Counted from the stretch's first letter, positions 46,519 through 54,064 are shown. The stretch: DNA of 64,000 nt from Stenotrophomonas raiganjensis (SeqCode) (GCF_030658505.1 NZ_JAUTXR010000118.1:31977-95976), one strand, 5' to 3'. The notes: generated by a model from the sequence alone, not told the origin. Made by a program: numbers and translations.

Positions 46519-46583
46519 GTAGCGCCGAGCCATGCTCGGCTGCACTTCGCGCGGAGTGCAGCCGAGCATGGGCTCGGCTCTAC
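46519..46583 (-). repeat. SMAG dimer overlapping NTF2-like gene stop
   Basis: GTAG at 46519-46522 and CTAC at 46580-46583 enclose two mirrored arms (CGCCGAGC...GCTCGGC). The TAG at 46580-46582 (minus strand) is the stop of the next gene. Confidence 0.85.
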
Positions 46584-47011
46584 GGCGTCTTGGGCTTCGG
46601 GTACCACAATGCGTTGACGATGACCCAGCGCTGGTCGAAGCGTCCCATGTGGAAGTAATCGACGAACCACGGGGTTTCCAGTCGCACCGAGGCCGCATTG
46701 CCGGTCACGTCCAGCACCGTGCAGCGGCGGTCCCATTGATCCTTCGGGGTCTTCAGCGCGCCCTGTTTCGTCAACGAGACCAGCTCTTCCTTCGACATGC
46801 GGCGCAGGCCCAGGCGTTCGTCCGGCGTATCGCCGAGGACCGCGCGCTTGGCCAGGTCCGGGTGCAGGGAGCGGGCGACGCGCTGCGGGTCGGCCTCCAG
46901 CTGGCCGTCGACGTAGTCGTGGCAGGTGGCTTCGATGGCCGCGAGGGTGGCCGGGTCGGCGGCAGGGCTCGTTGCTGCGGAAAGAGCGAACAGCAGGGCG
47001 ATCATGGACAT
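46580..47011 (-). CDS. NTF2-like (lumazine-binding type) exported protein
   Basis: The 143-residue protein starts M-S-M-I-A-L-L-F-A-L-S-A-A (signal peptide to about residue 19). It has an NTF2-like cone fold: C-H-D-Y-V-D-G-Q-L-E-A-D then H-P-D-L-A-K-R, and W-F-V-D-Y-F-H-M-G-R-F-D-Q-R-W. This matches the putative lumazine-binding (PF12893) group. Likely periplasmic; ligand or enzymatic role unknown. Confidence 0.8.
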   Translation of the reverse strand: MSMIALLFALSAATSPAADPATLAAIEATCHDYVDGQLEADPQRVARSLHPDLAKRAVLGDTPDERLGLRRMSKEELVSLTKQGALKTPKDQWDRRCTVLDVTGNAASVRLETPWFVDYFHMGRFDQRWVIVNALWYPKPKTP

Positions 47012-47063
47012 CCGGGTCTCCAGCGCTGAGGGCTGGGCGATCATGGCATGGGCAGCGCACCCC

Positions 47064-47123
47064 ATCCACGCGTGGCGTGGATCTACGGCGACGTTGTGGC
47101 GCCGAGCGTGGGCTCGGCGCTAC
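47064..47123 (-). repeat. Two SMAG-type monomers, one containing GIY-YIG stop
   Basis: Arms ATCCACGC/GCGTGGAT end in CTAC at 47083-47086. Arms GCGCCGAGC/GCTCGGCGC end in CTAC at 47120-47123, which is the TAG stop of the GIY-YIG gene. Confidence 0.75.
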
Positions 47124-47395
47124 AGAAGTGCGGGATCCGGCGCCTGCAGCCAGGCCAGCTTGCGTTCGCGCGGCTGCTGCTTGAGTTGCCACTCGGCCCG
47201 CGAGGCTGCGGCCCGGTCCGGGTACTCGCGCACGGCCAGCACGCGCAGCGGTGGCCGCGCCCGGGTGTAGCGCGCGCCCTTGCCGGCCTGGTGGGCAGCG
47301 AAACGCGCGTCCACGTCGGTGCTGATGCCGGCGTAATAGCTGCCATCGCGGCATTCGAGCAGGTACAGGAACCACGGGCGAAGAGACGGGGTCAT
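47120..47395 (-). CDS. GIY-YIG nuclease family protein
   Basis: The 91-residue single-domain protein has the GIY-YIG catalytic core as [17 protein letters not shown] near the N-terminus (YLL...YAG variant), the R in D-A-R-F-A-A-H and a distal E in R-A-E-W-Q-L-K. It is close to the small YhbQ/UPF0213 type. Nucleic-acid endonuclease activity is inferred from family. Confidence 0.9.
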   Translation of the reverse strand: MTPSLRPWFLYLLECRDGSYYAGISTDVDARFAAHQAGKGARYTRARPPLRVLAVREYPDRAAASRAEWQLKQQPRERKLAWLQAPDPALL

Positions 47396-47427
47396 GCCCG
47401 GATTATGCCGTGCTGCACTGCAGCGGA

Positions 47428-47433
47428 TATACT
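47428..47433 (+). promoter_or_regulatory. -10 element upstream of glycine riboswitch
   Basis: TATACT lies 15-20 bases before the first aptamer. No convincing -35. Confidence 0.4.
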
Positions 47434-47445
47434 GGCGCCCGAATG

Positions 47446-47645
47446 CAGGAGAGAGGCGCCGCGCTGGCGTCCGCCGAAGGCGCAGGCTCCCATGATCGCT
47501 CAGGCCGGTGGGCTGGAATCCCACCAACCATGCATTCGACTCGCCGAGCTGGAGAGAGGTCACCGGGCATGCCCGGGACGATCCGCCGAAGGGGCACGCG
47601 GCCCATGCCGCTGAACTCTCAGGCAAAAGGACAGCGGGAGCGGCA
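47446..47645 (+). promoter_or_regulatory. Tandem glycine riboswitch
   Basis: Two consecutive aptamer copies are visible. The first runs from GGAGAGAGGCGCC with GCCGAAGGCGCAGGC and GCTCAGGC. The second runs from CTGGAGAGAGGTCACC with CGCCGAAGGGGCACGC and AACTCTCAGGCAAAAGGAC. These are the conserved glycine-binding cores, and the paired layout is the classical one. The downstream gene is the TRIC channel at 47727, so glycine probably turns on this gene. Confidence 0.9.
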
Positions 47646-47726
47646 CCGGTCATCGTCATCCCGTCATTGCGCAGGCAGTGGCGGTATAGGCGCATGGCCG
47701 GCCCCACCGCGCCCGGAGCCTGCCCC

Positions 47727-48344
47727 ATGCTGCTGTCCATCATCTACCTGATCGCCATTTCCGCCGAAGCCATGACCGGCGCACTGTCCGCCGGCCGCCG
47801 CCGCATGGACCTGTTCGGGGTAGTCATGATCGCCTGCGTCACCGCCCTCGGTGGCGGTTCGCTGCGCGACATTCTGCTCGGCCATTACCCGCTGGGCTGG
47901 GTGAAGCATCCCGAGTACCTGGGCTTCACCGTGTGTGCGGCGCTGATCGCCACCTGGGTGGCACGCTGGATGCACCACTTCCGCCGCACCTTCCTGGTGC
48001 TCGATGGCCTGGGCCTGATCGCCTTCACCCTGATCGGCTGCTCGATCGCGCGCGAGGCAGGCCATGCAATGCCGATCGTGCTGATCGCCGGCATGCTGAC
48101 CGGCGCGTTCGGCGGCGTGCTGCGCGACATCCTCTGCAACGAGGTGCCGCTGATCTTCCAGAAGGAGCTGTACGCGATCATCGCGCTGCTGACCGGCGCG
48201 GCCTACCTGTTGCTGCTGCACTGGGGCGTGGCCGACGCCACCGCGATCCTGTGCTGCCTCGGCGGCGGCTTCGCGCTGCGCCTGCTGGCGATCCACTACC
48301 GCTGGGAAATGCCGAAGTTCGTGTACCACGACGAAGTGCATTGA
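47727..48344 (+). CDS. TRIC/UPF0126-type cation-channel membrane protein
   Basis: The 205-residue protein with about seven hydrophobic helices has the duplicated TRIC motif: [13 protein letters not shown] in the first half and [12 protein letters not shown] in the second. Trimeric intracellular cation-channel homologues (also YadS/YicG) conduct K+ or amino acids. Its control by a glycine riboswitch suggests glycine transport. ATG 47727 is placed by fit to the first helix; an ATG at 47695 is also possible. Confidence 0.9.
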   Translation: MLLSIIYLIAISAEAMTGALSAGRRRMDLFGVVMIACVTALGGGSLRDILLGHYPLGWVKHPEYLGFTVCAALIATWVARWMHHFRRTFLVLDGLGLIAFTLIGCSIAREAGHAMPIVLIAGMLTGAFGGVLRDILCNEVPLIFQKELYAIIALLTGAAYLLLLHWGVADATAILCCLGGGFALRLLAIHYRWEMPKFVYHDEVH

Positions 48345-48371
48345 GGTTCGCGCGGCGGAATCCGCACCACC

Positions 48372-48424
48372 CCGGCGATGTACCTGGCGCTGTCGCTCAT
48401 GCGCAGCGCCAGGCGCATCGCCGG
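48372..48424. terminator. Long interrupted hairpin between convergent genes
   Basis: Outer arms CCGGCGATG/CATCGCCGG and inner arms CCTGGCGCTG/CAGCGCCAGG are separated by 2-nt bulges. It lies between the TRIC gene stop and the DAHP synthase stop and can form on both transcripts. Confidence 0.6.
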
Positions 48425-48431
48425 TGCAGAT

Positions 48432-48458
48432 GGGCCGGTCTCCAACTCCGACCGGCCC
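48432..48458. terminator. Second hairpin between TRIC and DAHP synthase genes
   Basis: GGGCCGGTC/GACCGGCCC with a 9-nt loop. No T-run. Confidence 0.5.
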
Positions 48459-48512
48459 TGATCGCGGCCGCACCCCCGCAGGCGCTGGCCGCCATCCACA
48501 CACGTGCCGCAC

Positions 48513-49586
48513 TCAAGCGGCTTCGGACACCTTCACTTCGCGACGGGCGCGCACGGCCGCGGCCAGTCGCTCCAGCACCGTCACGGTGGTGTCCCAGTCG
48601 ATGCAGCCATCGGTGATGCTCTGCCCGTAGACCAGCGGCTGGCCTTCCACCAGTTCCTGGCGACCACCGACCAGATGGCTCTCGATCATCACACCGACGA
48701 TGCGCTGTTCACCGTCTTCCAACTGAACGGCGATGTCCTCGATCACCTTCGGCTGGTTGTCCGGGTTCTTCAGGCTGTTGGCATGGCTGGCGTCGATCAT
48801 CAGGCGCGTCGGCAGCTTGGCCTTGGCCAGCGCCTGGCAGGCCTCGGCGACACTGCCTGCATCGTAGTTCGGCTGCTTGCCGCCGCGCAGGATCACATGG
48901 CAGTCCGGGTTGCCGGTGGTCGACACGATGGCGGTGCCACCCTGCTTGGTGACCGACAGGAAGTGATGCGGATTGGACGCCGCACCCACCGCGTCAGCGG
49001 CGATCTTCACGTTGCCATCGGTGCCGTTCTTGAAGCCGACCGGGCACGACAGCCCCGAGGCCAGTTCGCGGTGCACCTGGCTTTCGGTGGTGCGCGCACC
49101 AATGGCGCCCCAGGCCACCAGATCGGCGATGTATTGCGGCGAGATCACGTCGAGGAACTCGACGCCGGCCGGCAGGCCGAGCTTGTTGATGTCGCGCAGC
49201 AGGCCACGGGCGATGCGCAGGCCCTTGTCGATCCTGAAGCTGCCGTCCAGGTCCGGATCGTTGATCAGGCCCTTCCAGCCCACCGTGGTGCGCGGCTTCT
49301 CGAAGTACACGCGCATCACGATTTCAAGTTCCCCGGCCAGCGCGTCACGCAGCGGCTTCAGGCGCTGGGCGTACTCGATGGCGGCCTTCGGGTCGTGGAT
49401 CGAGCATGGGCCAACCACCACTGCCAAGCGGTCGTCACGGCCATGCAGGATCTGGTGCAGGGCCGCGCGCGAGGCGCTGACGGTGTCGGAGGCTTCATCG
49501 TCACACGGCAGCATCGCCAGCAGCTGGGCAGGCGGTGTCAGCGGTTCGATGGTGCGGATACGCAGGTCGTCGGTGTGCGGGGGCAT
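48513..49586 (-). CDS. DAHP synthase (class I, AroG/F/H type)
   Basis: The 357-residue enzyme condenses PEP and erythrose-4-phosphate, the first step of the shikimate pathway. Conserved elements are V-G-P-C-S-I-H-D, R-V-Y-F-E-K-P-R-T-T-V-G-W-K-G, G-A-I-G-A-R-T-T-E-S-Q and the metal/substrate loop I-D-A-S-H-A-N. The N-terminal ~25 residues form the regulatory arm of the E. coli-type enzymes; which amino acid inhibits it cannot be read. ATG 49586 follows GGAG. It is preceded by an aromatic-codon leader peptide and terminator. Confidence 0.95.
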   Translation of the reverse strand: MPPHTDDLRIRTIEPLTPPAQLLAMLPCDDEASDTVSASRAALHQILHGRDDRLAVVVGPCSIHDPKAAIEYAQRLKPLRDALAGELEIVMRVYFEKPRTTVGWKGLINDPDLDGSFRIDKGLRIARGLLRDINKLGLPAGVEFLDVISPQYIADLVAWGAIGARTTESQVHRELASGLSCPVGFKNGTDGNVKIAADAVGAASNPHHFLSVTKQGGTAIVSTTGNPDCHVILRGGKQPNYDAGSVAEACQALAKAKLPTRLMIDASHANSLKNPDNQPKVIEDIAVQLEDGEQRIVGVMIESHLVGGRQELVEGQPLVYGQSITDGCIDWDTTVTVLERLAAAVRARREVKVSEAA

Positions 49587-49632
49587 TGCAGGAGATCTCC
49601 GGAACGTTGGGGGTCCCCAGCGTGGCGGCATG

Positions 49633-49662
49633 AAAAAAGCCGCCAGGTTCGCTGGCGGCTTT
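49633..49662 (-). terminator. Attenuator terminator upstream of DAHP synthase
   Basis: The 8-bp stem GCCGCCAG/CTGGCGGC has a 5-nt loop and six T's on the minus strand. It lies between the leader peptide stop (49686) and the DAHP synthase ATG (49586), inside the mRNA leader. Confidence 0.85.
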
Positions 49663-49685
49663 CGGGAATGCGTCTGAAGCTTTCT

Positions 49686-49763
49686 TCAGGGTGAGCGCAG
49701 TCCTTCCTCCGCCAGTGGCTTCGGAAAGTAATACCAGTAAAAGCGGGTGGCGGCTGCGTTCAT
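49686..49763 (-). CDS. Aromatic-rich leader peptide of the DAHP synthase attenuator
   Basis: The 25-codon open frame, too short for normal gene prediction, has residues 8-13 F-Y-W-Y-Y-F: six consecutive aromatic codons covering Phe, Tyr and Trp. A TGA stop follows, 24 bases before the attenuator hairpin begins. Ribosome pausing at these codons would report scarcity of any aromatic amino acid. No Shine-Dalgarno is visible. The -10 candidate is 7 bases from the ATG, so the leader may be translated from a leaderless transcript. The peptide itself is probably without further function. Confidence 0.85.
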   Translation of the reverse strand: MNAAATRFYWYYFPKPLAEEGLRSP

Positions 49764-49770
49764 GGGTTGT

Positions 49771-49799
49771 ATTGATAGCACAGCTTTTGCGCAGTGCAA
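49771..49799 (-). promoter_or_regulatory. Candidate promoter for the aro leader
   Basis: On the minus strand TTGCAC (49794-49799) and TATCAAT (49771-49777) are separated by 16 bases. The predicted start site falls at or within 2 bases of the leader ATG. Confidence 0.5.
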
Positions 49800-49881
49800 A
49801 ATGTTTCATCCGCAACTGGGGACGCGGTTCAGCGATGTGCGCACGCAGGTCCCGCTTGGAGCGGAACGCAGGTGAAGTCGC

Positions 49882-50139
49882 TCATCTGCCATGCACTTCC
49901 ACATCCAGCAGCAGGCCTTCGTGGATGTCGGCCCAGCGCTCCAGCACGCGGCCCAGCTCCTGCCGCGCCTCATCCAGCTGCTCTGGATTGAGCAGGGAAC
50001 GGGCGGTGTAGAGATCGGACACCAGCCGCCGCAGGACGGGCTCAGGGATGGCCACCGACGGCCCTTCCACCTGCGGCAGCTGCAGTGCCGGCGTATCGCC
50101 CTGCGGGCCGTACAGCATTACCTGGAGCGTGCTCTGCAT
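49882..50139 (-). CDS. Small hypothetical protein
   Basis: The 85-residue protein starts at ATG 50139 (MQSTLQVMLYG). A beta-like N-terminal half has a Pro-rich P-Q-V-E-G-P-S-V-A-I-P-E-P segment. The helical second half is L-L-N-P-E-Q-L-D-E-A-R-Q-E-L-G-R-V-L-E-R-W. No signal peptide and no recognised family. Confidence 0.6.
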   Translation of the reverse strand: MQSTLQVMLYGPQGDTPALQLPQVEGPSVAIPEPVLRRLVSDLYTARSLLNPEQLDEARQELGRVLERWADIHEGLLLDVEVHGR

Positions 50140-50229
50140 GGTCGACTTCCGTGCGGATGGACAGGGGCAATGCACTGTTTACCGTGTTCGGGTGACAGGC
50201 GCATGTGCCATGCGCGTCCGGAGGCGCTG

Positions 50230-50568
50230 CTACAAGGCGGCCAGATCGGCAAGGTGCTTTCCCATCCCATCGTCTGCGCCGACGGCATTGGTGGTGGCGA
50301 AGTACTGATGCCAGCCGGTGGCGGCAATGCCATCCACCAGGGCGTCGGCGTCTTCCCGGCTCGCGCATCTCCAGACAGCGTAGAACTGCTCGCTGCCGCC
50401 GTGCGCTGCGCCCGCCGCAACACGGCCCATCGCCACCGGTGTGATGCGGGCCGGATCGAACTGCTGCATGCCTGCACCGATGCGGGCGAAGAAGGCGGTG
50501 CGCTGGTCAGGCGGAAGCGCAGTCCAGGCCGGGGTGGCGGTGTAGAGCTCGATGAGGATGTGGGACAT
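50230..50568 (-). CDS. DUF6616-like small protein
   Basis: The 112-residue protein starts M-S-H-I-L-I-E-L-Y-T-A-T-P-A-W with GGAAG upstream. Features I associate with the DUF6616 group are P-A-W-T-A-L-P-P-D-Q-R-T-A-F-F-A and the W-R-C-A-S-R-E-D-A-D-A-L segment that suggests a dimeric alpha/beta (ABM-like) barrel fold. Function unknown. It precedes the HEAT-repeat gene's 3' end by 47 bp and could be part of the same transcript. Confidence 0.65.
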   Translation of the reverse strand: MSHILIELYTATPAWTALPPDQRTAFFARIGAGMQQFDPARITPVAMGRVAAGAAHGGSEQFYAVWRCASREDADALVDGIAATGWHQYFATTNAVGADDGMGKHLADLAAL

Positions 50569-50596
50569 GGAAGTTCTTCCTTGAGGTTGATGGGAT

Positions 50597-50619
50597 TGCC
50601 GGCCAGCGGCCGGCACTAC
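50597..50619 (-). repeat. SMAG-type palindrome containing HEAT-gene stop
   Basis: The same GTAG-TGCCGGCC...GGCCGGCA element as at 44297. The TAG at 50616-50618 ends the HEAT-repeat gene. Confidence 0.8.
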
Positions 50620-51356
50620 CGCAGCGAGCGCGTCGCGCGTTTGCGGATGTAGGCATTGGCGTCGCTGCGGTGTTCGCACTGCCAGCGCGCGCACAGCGCC
50701 TGCAGCCACTGCGGTTGAGTCTTGCCGGCATCATTGAGCCAGTTCCCCACCGAGTCCTGCACATAGCGCTCCGGGTCGTTGGCCAGTGCTTCCAGCATCG
50801 GCAAGGCATGTTCCGGGTGCTGCTTGAACAGCGCGATATGGGTCGCCCAGACGCCACGCGGGCGCAGCGCCTCGCAGGCGAAACGACGCAGATAGGGCGA
50901 TGCTTGCTGCGTCCATGGCTGCAGGCATTCCAGCGCCTGCAATGGCGCGGCAACGACATCAGCACGCAGCGCCAGCCACGCCCACTCACGCACGCCGAAG
51001 TGCGGATCATCGGCGAGCGGTCGCATCGCACGCAGCTTGGCCGGCAACGTTGCGCCGACATCGCCGCCAATCAGGTAGCAGGCCCAACCACGCACGGAAT
51101 CGGACGCATGGTCCTGCCATTGCGCAGGATCGCCCTGCCCGCTCTCACGCAGCAATCGGGCAGCCAATGCCATGCGCTGGGTGATGCCCGCGCCTTCGGC
51201 ATCACGCATGCGGTGCAACGCGTCCGCATGAAGTGCAGGCGCCACCGCGTGCAGCAGCGCAGCGAAGTCCACCGCCAGGCATTCGGCCAGATGGGTCGCA
51301 GCAACGCTGCCATTGTTGAGTGCCTGCAATCGCTCGGCCGGCAGGATCCTGCTCAT
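50616..51356 (-). CDS. HEAT-like repeat protein (AlkD-like)
   Basis: The 246-residue all-helical protein starts M-S-R-I-L-P-A-E-R. The helices repeat in the DNA alkylation-repair (AlkC/AlkD-like) pattern: S-D-S-V-R-G-W-A-C-Y-L, P-H-F-G-V-R-E-W-A-W, P-Y-L-R-R-F-A-C-E-A-L-R-P-R-G-V-W, Y-V-Q-D-S-V-G-N-W-L-N-D, N-A-Y-I-R-K-R-A-T-R. Catalytic Asp and Trp positions are conserved in style, so an alkyl-DNA glycosylase-like role is plausible but unproven. It overlaps the MarR gene by 4 bp. Confidence 0.75.
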   Translation of the reverse strand: MSRILPAERLQALNNGSVAATHLAECLAVDFAALLHAVAPALHADALHRMRDAEGAGITQRMALAARLLRESGQGDPAQWQDHASDSVRGWACYLIGGDVGATLPAKLRAMRPLADDPHFGVREWAWLALRADVVAAPLQALECLQPWTQQASPYLRRFACEALRPRGVWATHIALFKQHPEHALPMLEALANDPERYVQDSVGNWLNDAGKTQPQWLQALCARWQCEHRSDANAYIRKRATRSLR

Positions 51357-51847
51357 GCCCCACGACCTGTATCGGTGTGCTGCCAGACCTTGTGCAGCAG
51401 CTGCGAAAACTGCTGCTGTTCTTCCGCGTCCAATCCGCTGAACAAGCCGCCTATCCATTGCGTGTGCTGGTTGAACAGCGCCTCGGCCAGGCGTTTCCCC
51501 TGTGTGGTAAGCACGATCTGCAGGCGCCTGCCGTCTTCGGCGTCACTGCGCCGCTGCAGCAGCCCTTCGCGCTGCAGGCCATCGATCAGGCCACTGATCG
51601 TGGCGCGGGTGACACCTGCGCGCTCGGCCAGTTCATGCGGTGGCAGCGTGCCACCGGCACCGTGCAGCAGGAAAAGCACGATGAATCGCCCTTCACTGAG
51701 CCCGTGCGGCGCCAGGCGTGTGGCGCAGTCGCGATCGATGGCCGATGACAGCGACAGCAACTGCAAACACAGGCGCAGCTGCGCGACGCCAGTATGGCCG
51801 CGCCGTTGCGCTTCATCCAGCAGGGCACTGTGCTTGGCTTCCAGCAT
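51353..51847 (-). CDS. MarR family transcriptional regulator
   Basis: The 164-residue protein has a dimerisation helix region (1-35) and a winged helix with E-L-A-E-R-A-G-V-T-R-A-T-I-S-G-L-I-D-G-L-Q-R-E-G-L-L, where the wing has D-G-R-R-L. I chose ATG 51847 because GGATGGAG precedes it. ATG 51862 would lie inside the operator. Its stop and the next ATG overlap (ATGA). A 20-bp palindromic operator over the promoter suggests autorepression, with the HEAT protein under the same control. Confidence 0.87.
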   Translation of the reverse strand: MLEAKHSALLDEAQRRGHTGVAQLRLCLQLLSLSSAIDRDCATRLAPHGLSEGRFIVLFLLHGAGGTLPPHELAERAGVTRATISGLIDGLQREGLLQRRSDAEDGRRLQIVLTTQGKRLAEALFNQHTQWIGGLFSGLDAEEQQQFSQLLHKVWQHTDTGRGA

Positions 51848-51860
51848 GGCTCCATCCAAC

Positions 51861-51880
51861 ATAATTAGGCGCCTAATTAT
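51861..51880 (-). promoter_or_regulatory. Perfect 20-bp palindromic operator
   Basis: ATAATTAGGC followed by its exact complement GCCTAATTAT, directly upstream of the MarR gene and overlapping its -10. Size and symmetry match MarR operators. Confidence 0.85.
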
Positions 51881-51906
51881 ATTTTGGAGCATAGGCATTA
51901 CGTCAA
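51876..51906 (-). promoter_or_regulatory. MarR gene promoter
   Basis: A perfect TATAAT (51876-51881) and TTGACG (51901-51906) on the minus strand, spacer 19 (slightly long). The operator covers the -10 and start site. Confidence 0.65.
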
Positions 51907-51919
51907 TATCCCGGTGATA

Positions 51920-53254
51920 TCAGGAAACCGGCCCCAGCAGCAGGCGTGCGATCAGTCCGCCGCCATCACGCTGCAGCAGCAGAAGCTCGCCGCCATGCCG
52001 TCGTGCGACGTTGGCCGCCACCGCCAGGCCCAGGCCGGTCCCACCCGTGGCGCGACTGCGCGAGCTCTCGCTGCGCTGGAAGGGCTGCAGCAGGCGTGCG
52101 CGATCGTCCTCGGCGATGCCCGGGCCGCGGTCCATCACATCCAGCTGCATCCGATTGCCTGCCATGGCGGCGTGCAGGTCGACCGCACCGGCGTAGCGGT
52201 CTGCGTTGTCGATAAGGTTGTCGATCGCCCGCCGCAGCAGGAGCGCGTCACCTTGCCACGGCAGGGTATCCGGTCCCTCGATGGAGATTTCGACGCCGCG
52301 CAGCAGGGCTGCGTGCACGCATTCCTCCAGCAACGCTGCCAGATCCAGCGGCCGCAACTGCAGTGGTTGCAGTTCGCCGCGTGCGTAACCGAGCACCTGC
52401 TCGATCATCGTATCCATGCGTTCGATGTCAGCCACCATCCGCGCGGCCTGTGCCGGCGGTGCGAACTCCGCGCGCAGGCGCAGGCCGGTCAACGGCGTGC
52501 GCAGGTCGTGCGCTACTGCGGCCAGCATGCGCGTCATGTCCTGGGCCTGTTCGCGCAGGCGCTCGCGCCCGGTGCTGATCGCTGCGGCCAGCATCTGTAC
52601 TTCGCGTGGACCGTCGTCCGGCAGCGGTGTGCCGTCCTGCAGTTCGACCTGTGCACTGGCCTCGGCCAGCCGCCGCAGCGGCCGTCCCAGGCGGACCGAT
52701 GCCCAGGCGGCAAGGGGTGCCAACAGCACGGTCCCCGCTACCAGCGCCAGCACGACCTGCCGGCGCCACGCCGCCAGATCGCTGTGGTCGCTGCCGACCA
52801 CCTGCCATCGGCCATCAGCTTGGCGCACCGCCAGTTCAAAGGGTGACCATTGCATCTTGGTCAGCACTGACACCTGCGCCTGCAACGCGTCCGTCCGTGC
52901 ATTTCCATCGAGTTCCATGCCGCCTTCGATGACCTTCACATCAGGCGCCTTGCCGCGGCCACCCCAGACCAACCGCACGTGTTCCAGCGGCAGGCCCATC
53001 TGCGACGCAACCAGGTGGGTGAGCCAGCCATTGCTGCTGCCCTGCGGCGGCGACGCACGGGTTTCGAGATGCAGCCCCAGAGGCTTGGCGGGCCGTTCGC
53101 CACGAACGACCTGCATGGCCTGGTCCAACCGCATGGGGGGCGGTGCGGGTCGTGGCATCCAGCCCACCACCGCGACGCTGACCAGCGTGGCCAGCAGGAG
53201 GCTGGCCAGGGCCACCATCGCGATCCAGCGTGCAGTGGACCAACGAGCCCTCAC
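51920..53254 (-). CDS. Two-component sensor histidine kinase
   Basis: The 444-residue protein has two transmembrane segments (about 12-33 and 165-190) flanking a periplasmic sensor domain, a HAMP-like region (about 190-240), HisKA with A-V-A-H-D-L-R-T-P-L-T-G-L (His near 255), and HATPase motifs N-L-I-D-N-A-D-R-Y (N box), D-R-G-P-G-I-A (G1) and G-G-T-G-L-G-L-A (G2). It overlaps the response-regulator stop by 4 bp. It resembles the EnvZ/QseC-type histidine kinases; stimulus unknown. Confidence 0.95.
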   Translation of the reverse strand: MRARWSTARWIAMVALASLLLATLVSVAVVGWMPRPAPPPMRLDQAMQVVRGERPAKPLGLHLETRASPPQGSSNGWLTHLVASQMGLPLEHVRLVWGGRGKAPDVKVIEGGMELDGNARTDALQAQVSVLTKMQWSPFELAVRQADGRWQVVGSDHSDLAAWRRQVVLALVAGTVLLAPLAAWASVRLGRPLRRLAEASAQVELQDGTPLPDDGPREVQMLAAAISTGRERLREQAQDMTRMLAAVAHDLRTPLTGLRLRAEFAPPAQAARMVADIERMDTMIEQVLGYARGELQPLQLRPLDLAALLEECVHAALLRGVEISIEGPDTLPWQGDALLLRRAIDNLIDNADRYAGAVDLHAAMAGNRMQLDVMDRGPGIAEDDRARLLQPFQRSESSRSRATGGTGLGLAVAANVARRHGGELLLLQRDGGGLIARLLLGPVS

Positions 53255-53958
53255 AGCACATGCACCTCGGCGCCGAAGCGATAGCCTTCGCCGCGCAGCG
53301 TCTGCACCAGCGCCTCGGCACCGGGAGACGCCTGGCCCAGTTTGCGGCGCAGCCGGCTGATCGCCAGATCGACGGCGCGGTCGACGCTGTCGCTGTCTTC
53401 GCCATGGGTCAACTGCAGCAGCTGCTCCCGTCCCAGCACGCGACCGGGGCGCTCGGCCAACGCCAGCATCAGGGCGAACTCCCCCCGACTGAGCGCGAGT
53501 TCACGGCCATCGGGTGTGAACAGGCGGCGCTGATCGGGTAGCAATCGCCAGCCGGCAAACCGCAGCTCGCTGGCGACCTGGGCGCGCAGCTTGTCCTGCC
53601 GGCGCAGCAGGGCACGCATCCGCGCCAGCAGTTCGCGTGGATCGAAGGGCTTGGCCAGATAGTCGTCCGCTCCCATTTCCAGGCCGATCACGCGGTCCGG
53701 TGTGGCTCCCATCGCCGACAGCATCAGGATCGGGATGGCCCGCGCCTGCAGCCGGCGGCACACCGACAGGCCATCCTCGCCCGGCATCATCCAGTCCAGG
53801 ATGATGGCGTCCGGACGCTCGTTCAGCAGCAGCAGATCCAGGCCTGCAGCGTCGGCTGCCACGCGCACCTGGAAGCCATGCAGCAGCAGGCAGTCGGCGA
53901 TGGCGTCACGGATGCTGGCATCGTCATCGACGACGATGACCCGGGCAGGAGTGTTCAT
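53251..53958 (-). CDS. OmpR-family response regulator
   Basis: The 235-residue protein has a receiver domain (about 1-120) with V-D-D-D near residue 11, phospho-acceptor Asp in I-I-L-D-W-M-M-P, and Lys in Y-L-A-K-P-F-D-P. The C-terminal OmpR-type winged helix (about 140-230) has R-L-R-R-K-L-G. It is the first gene of the RR-HK operon. It is divergent from the aspartic protease gene, with an inverted repeat (TATCCCGC/GCGGGATA) in between that could be its site. Confidence 0.95.
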   Translation of the reverse strand: MNTPARVIVVDDDASIRDAIADCLLLHGFQVRVAADAAGLDLLLLNERPDAIILDWMMPGEDGLSVCRRLQARAIPILMLSAMGATPDRVIGLEMGADDYLAKPFDPRELLARMRALLRRQDKLRAQVASELRFAGWRLLPDQRRLFTPDGRELALSRGEFALMLALAERPGRVLGREQLLQLTHGEDSDSVDRAVDLAISRLRRKLGQASPGAEALVQTLRGEGYRFGAEVHVL

Positions 53959-53966
53959 GCAGCCAG

Positions 53967-54017
53967 TATCCCGCAGGCGTGTATCAGGACGATATCAACG
54001 CCGATATTCGCGGGATA
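53967..54017. promoter_or_regulatory. Inverted repeat between response regulator and protease
   Basis: TATCCCGC at 53967-53974 and GCGGGATA at 54010-54017, separated by 35 bp that contain GATATC. Candidate binding site shared by two divergent promoters. Confidence 0.45.
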
Positions 54018-54064
54018 GGCCGATGCGCGCCAATAGGCCTCCACTTCTACTCCGGAGATCCAAC

